Positions 44,189 to 46,094 of a DNA stretch of 46,094 nt are shown one piece after another. Every line of letters starts with the position of its first letter. The first letter of the stretch is position 1. Source of the stretch: Rubrobacteraceae bacterium (lineage in GTDB: Bacteria; Actinomycetota; Rubrobacteria; Rubrobacterales; Rubrobacteraceae); NCBI GenBank assembly GCA_030448125.1, contig JAUJNO010000002.1:185562-231655 (forward strand), written 5' to 3'. The translations under genes and the position numbers were made by a program. Under the pieces are notes generated by a model. It had not been told where the DNA came from. It made no database searches and was given only the letters and a program-made list of their open reading frames with translations.

Positions 44189-45580
44189 TTACAGGAGCAG
44201 GAAGGTCAGGAGCGCCAGGTACGCCGTGGTGGCCAGCGCCAGGGTAAGGCCGAACACCCAGTTCCTTTTTGGTCCGATCTCTATGGGGTGCAGGCCGGTG
44301 AGGCGGGCGAGCATCGTAACGTTGTTGGAGAAGGGGGTTAGCAGCATGGTGACCTGGGCGCCGAGCAGGATCGCGACTGCCCACAGTACCGGGGCCGGTC
44401 CGCCGCCAAGAGGGAACGCGGTGTTTATCAGGAGGACCATCGGGATAACGTGTATGCCGGCCATCCATCCCAGCCCCACCATGAGCGCCAGCGCCGGCGC
44501 CACGAGGACCGCAGGTAGAGCAGTGAACAGCTCACCGACCGGCGCGAGGGCGCCCAGGGCTTCGAGCGAGACCACGAGAATGCCCGCCGACCCGAAGAGG
44601 GCGAACTCGGCGTGGGACTCGACCAGCGAGTCGCGCGTCTCGGTGCCGAGCCTACGCAGGGGTGAGGACTGGCGCAGCATCACGGCAGCCAGCCCCGCGA
44701 TGAGGACGACTACCACCGCGACCGTCAGGGAGATTGTGGCGGTCAGCGAGAGACCGGGCACGAGCGCGTTGACGAGCGCGACCGCTGTGACCAGCAGCAC
44801 GGGGTAGAGGAGCACCGCAGCCGCCCCACGGTCCAGCGGTGTTTCGGGGGCGTTTTCTACCTCGCTCTTCTCCCTCCAGGCGAAGAAGAGTGTGACGGCA
44901 AGACCTACCAGCACGAACGGGAGCGTGGCCGCGAGCAGGCCCGAGTAGGAGGCGCCGGTCAGGACTATCGTGGTCGCCGTGAGCAGGTTCAGGTTGGTCC
45001 ACAGAGGAGTAAACGAGAAGGTCCGGCCCGCCCACGCCAGGGCTTCGGCACGCTCGCGGGGGGCGGCACGGCGCAGGATCACGTCTATCAGCACGAACGA
45101 CCCGACGTCGAGGACCGCCCCGAGCAGGTGCCCAAGAGCCCCGGACGTCGCCTTCACGCCCACGCCTCTCCTCGTCATCGTCGAGAGTAGCGCCCGGATC
45201 TGGACCGTAAAGCGCTCCGCCCGGATGGGGTACCCGGCGACGCTCAAGACCAGGAGCACCGCGATTATGTTGAAGTAGATGGGAAGTCCCTCGAAGAATA
45301 CGCCCGCGTCGAACCGCCCCGAGAGAACCGTCGCCCCGAACGCGAGAGACGCCGCGAGCGCCAGCGCCTTGTGGAACGTACTCGTCCACGGCACCGAGAT
45401 CGCGAGGAGCAACCCCCCCGTCCCCAGAAAGACGGCCGTGGCGAAGGAGCCGGGCGCGAAGGGCGTGGCCGCGTAAGCGCCCAGAAACACGGCGCCGAGA
45501 AGCGGCCGTAGACGGTCGAGCCGCCCCTTTACCTTCTCCCACGCCGATGAGCCGCCGGTTTCCGCTCCGTGCTCTGCCAC
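44189..45580 (-). CDS. Large multi-spanning permease (ion-transporter superfamily-like)
   Basis: A 463-residue membrane protein with about 11-12 helices. It has two related halves: FEGLPIYFNIIAVLLVLSVA, SGALGHLLGAVLDVGSFVLI and RTFSFTPLWTNLNLLTATTI in the first, and LALMVGLGWMAGIHVIPMVL, LWAVAILLGAQVTMLLTPFS NNVTMLARLTG in the second. The repeated polar dips inside helices (TPLWTNLN, TPFSNNVT) are like the re-entrant loops of DASS/gluconate/C4-dicarboxylate permeases of the ion-transporter superfamily. Substrate not predictable. The N-terminus is cytoplasmic and hydrophilic for 25 residues. Confidence 0.68.
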   Translation of the reverse strand: MAEHGAETGGSSAWEKVKGRLDRLRPLLGAVFLGAYAATPFAPGSFATAVFLGTGGLLLAISVPWTSTFHKALALAASLAFGATVLSGRFDAGVFFEGLPIYFNIIAVLLVLSVAGYPIRAERFTVQIRALLSTMTRRGVGVKATSGALGHLLGAVLDVGSFVLIDVILRRAAPRERAEALAWAGRTFSFTPLWTNLNLLTATTIVLTGASYSGLLAATLPFVLVGLAVTLFFAWREKSEVENAPETPLDRGAAAVLLYPVLLVTAVALVNALVPGLSLTATISLTVAVVVVLIAGLAAVMLRQSSPLRRLGTETRDSLVESHAEFALFGSAGILVVSLEALGALAPVGELFTALPAVLVAPALALMVGLGWMAGIHVIPMVLLINTAFPLGGGPAPVLWAVAILLGAQVTMLLTPFSNNVTMLARLTGLHPIEIGPKRNWVFGLTLALATTAYLALLTFLLL

Positions 45581-45691
45581 CGGCCTCCGATCGCCGAACG
45601 ATGAATACCCAAAAAGTTGATTCTAGATCACGACCGGCGATCCCACCCGTCCGCCGTGGAAGGCGCGGGCCAACCTGACTGGACACCGGGC

Positions 45692-45697
45692 TATAAT
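45692..45697 (+). promoter_or_regulatory. Candidate -10 element for the lipoprotein gene
   Basis: A consensus TATAAT 42 bp before GTG 45739 in a GC-rich background. No matching -35 is obvious. Confidence 0.45.
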
Positions 45698-45738
45698 CGA
45701 AGAGTCTTGCTAGTAGCTCCAGCCGCTTTGGAGGTGTA

Positions 45739-46094
45739 GTGCCGCGCCAAAATTCGAGCAACGCGATTCGTCCGGCAACCGACCCGGAAGGCGTAACCGG
45801 GCGTCTTCTGGTTTTCTCCGTAGCCATACTCGCCGTCGTGGTCCTCTCCGCGGGATGTGGCGGCAGCGCGGAACAGGGGTCTTCGGAGGAGCCAGGGGAC
45901 CCGGGGGGCAGCGGCGAAGCAACGCAGACCGAGCTAACCCAGAGTGGAACGCCTCCCGCCGAGGATACGGGAACCCCGGAGCTTGAGAGCACCACGGCGG
46001 ACACCGGGCCGGTCCAGGTAGAGACGAGCGTCGTCGCTACCGGCCTCGAGGCGCCCTGGGGGCTCGTGTTCACCCCGGACGGCGAGGCCCTCGT
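45739..46094 (+). CDS. Lipoprotein PQQ-type sugar dehydrogenase, N-terminus only
   Basis: The gene runs off the window. GTG 45739 has GGAGG five bases upstream. Residues 22-40 form a lipoprotein signal (LLVFSVAILAVVVLSAGC, lipobox LSAGC), followed by a 60-residue Gly/Ser/Glu/Thr linker and then VVATGLEAPWGLVFTPDGEA. The last is the typical first blade of the aldose/PQQ-dependent sugar dehydrogenase (GSDH) beta-propeller. The domain itself lies outside the window, so the call rests on this start and is moderately sure. The protein would be anchored on the outer face of the membrane. Confidence 0.7.
   Translation, partial: MPRQNSSNAIRPATDPEGVTGRLLVFSVAILAVVVLSAGCGGSAEQGSSEEPGDPGGSGEATQTELTQSGTPPAEDTGTPELESTTADTGPVQVETSVVATGLEAPWGLVFTPDGEAL

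Noticed and set aside
1..46094. tRNA, rRNA, CRISPR array or selC gene
   Set aside because: No cloverleaf, rRNA motif or regularly spaced repeat was recognised by eye. tRNAscan-SE and a CRISPR finder would settle it.

Overview
The window is GC-rich (clearly above 60%). Gene starts are often GTG or TTG behind clear Shine-Dalgarno sequences, and there are small membrane peptides and many acyl-CoA and glyoxylate-cycle genes. Together this suggests an actinobacterium, most likely a Rubrobacter relative; the assignment is an inference from gene content and style, not from a database search.

Layout. (1) 1-11,361 is compact and intact: the tail of a low-molecular-weight tyrosine phosphatase, a fructosamine-kinase-like gene, a DUF4126-like membrane protein, an isocitrate/isopropylmalate-family dehydrogenase, a LysR regulator, malate synthase (aceB), isocitrate lyase (aceA) with a strong terminator, an MFS transporter, a three-gene unit described below, and a VOC-family protein. 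The dehydrogenase, aceB and aceA together form the isocitrate branch point between the TCA cycle and the glyoxylate shunt. (2) 11,662-24,535 is a 12.9-kb integrated element. It split a GNAT acetyltransferase gene: the C-terminal half is left at 11,371-11,675 and the N-terminal half at 24,522-24,980, with a 14-bp direct repeat at both junctions. A large serine recombinase ends 55 bp from the right junction. The cargo is a MmeI-like restriction/methylation gene broken by an IS256-family element, a CBASS remnant (CD-NTase plus patatin phospholipase), a PadR regulator and small proteins. (3) 25,000-34,600 carries two paralogous sensor kinase/response regulator pairs with several paralogous membrane proteins between and beside them, nearly all frameshifted. 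(4) 34,780-46,094 returns to intact coding: a quinone oxidoreductase (damaged only at its 3' end), an acyl-CoA dehydrogenase divergent from a FadN-like hydroxyacyl-CoA dehydrogenase/enoyl-CoA hydratase, a thiolase, a hotdog thioesterase, an epoxide-hydrolase-like enzyme, an MBL hydrolase, a hemolysin III family protein, a large ion-transporter-like permease, and the start of a lipoprotein sugar dehydrogenase. This last part is a fatty-acid/acyl-CoA degradation cluster.

The most striking observation is at 8,985-9,724. A DCC-family (DUF393) thiol-disulfide oxidoreductase reads through perfectly except that both cysteines of its CxxC active site are in-frame TGA codons (UxxU). A 12-bp hairpin with one bulged base follows immediately. 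The gene upstream is joined to it by a TGATG overlap and also has one in-frame TGA. This looks like a selenocysteine-containing DCC protein and lies in a part of the window that is otherwise free of broken genes.

Frameshifts are concentrated between about 11.7 and 35.0 kb, inside and outside the integrated element alike. Whether they reflect gene decay or base-calling errors cannot be decided from the sequence alone. No tRNA, rRNA or CRISPR array was recognised.
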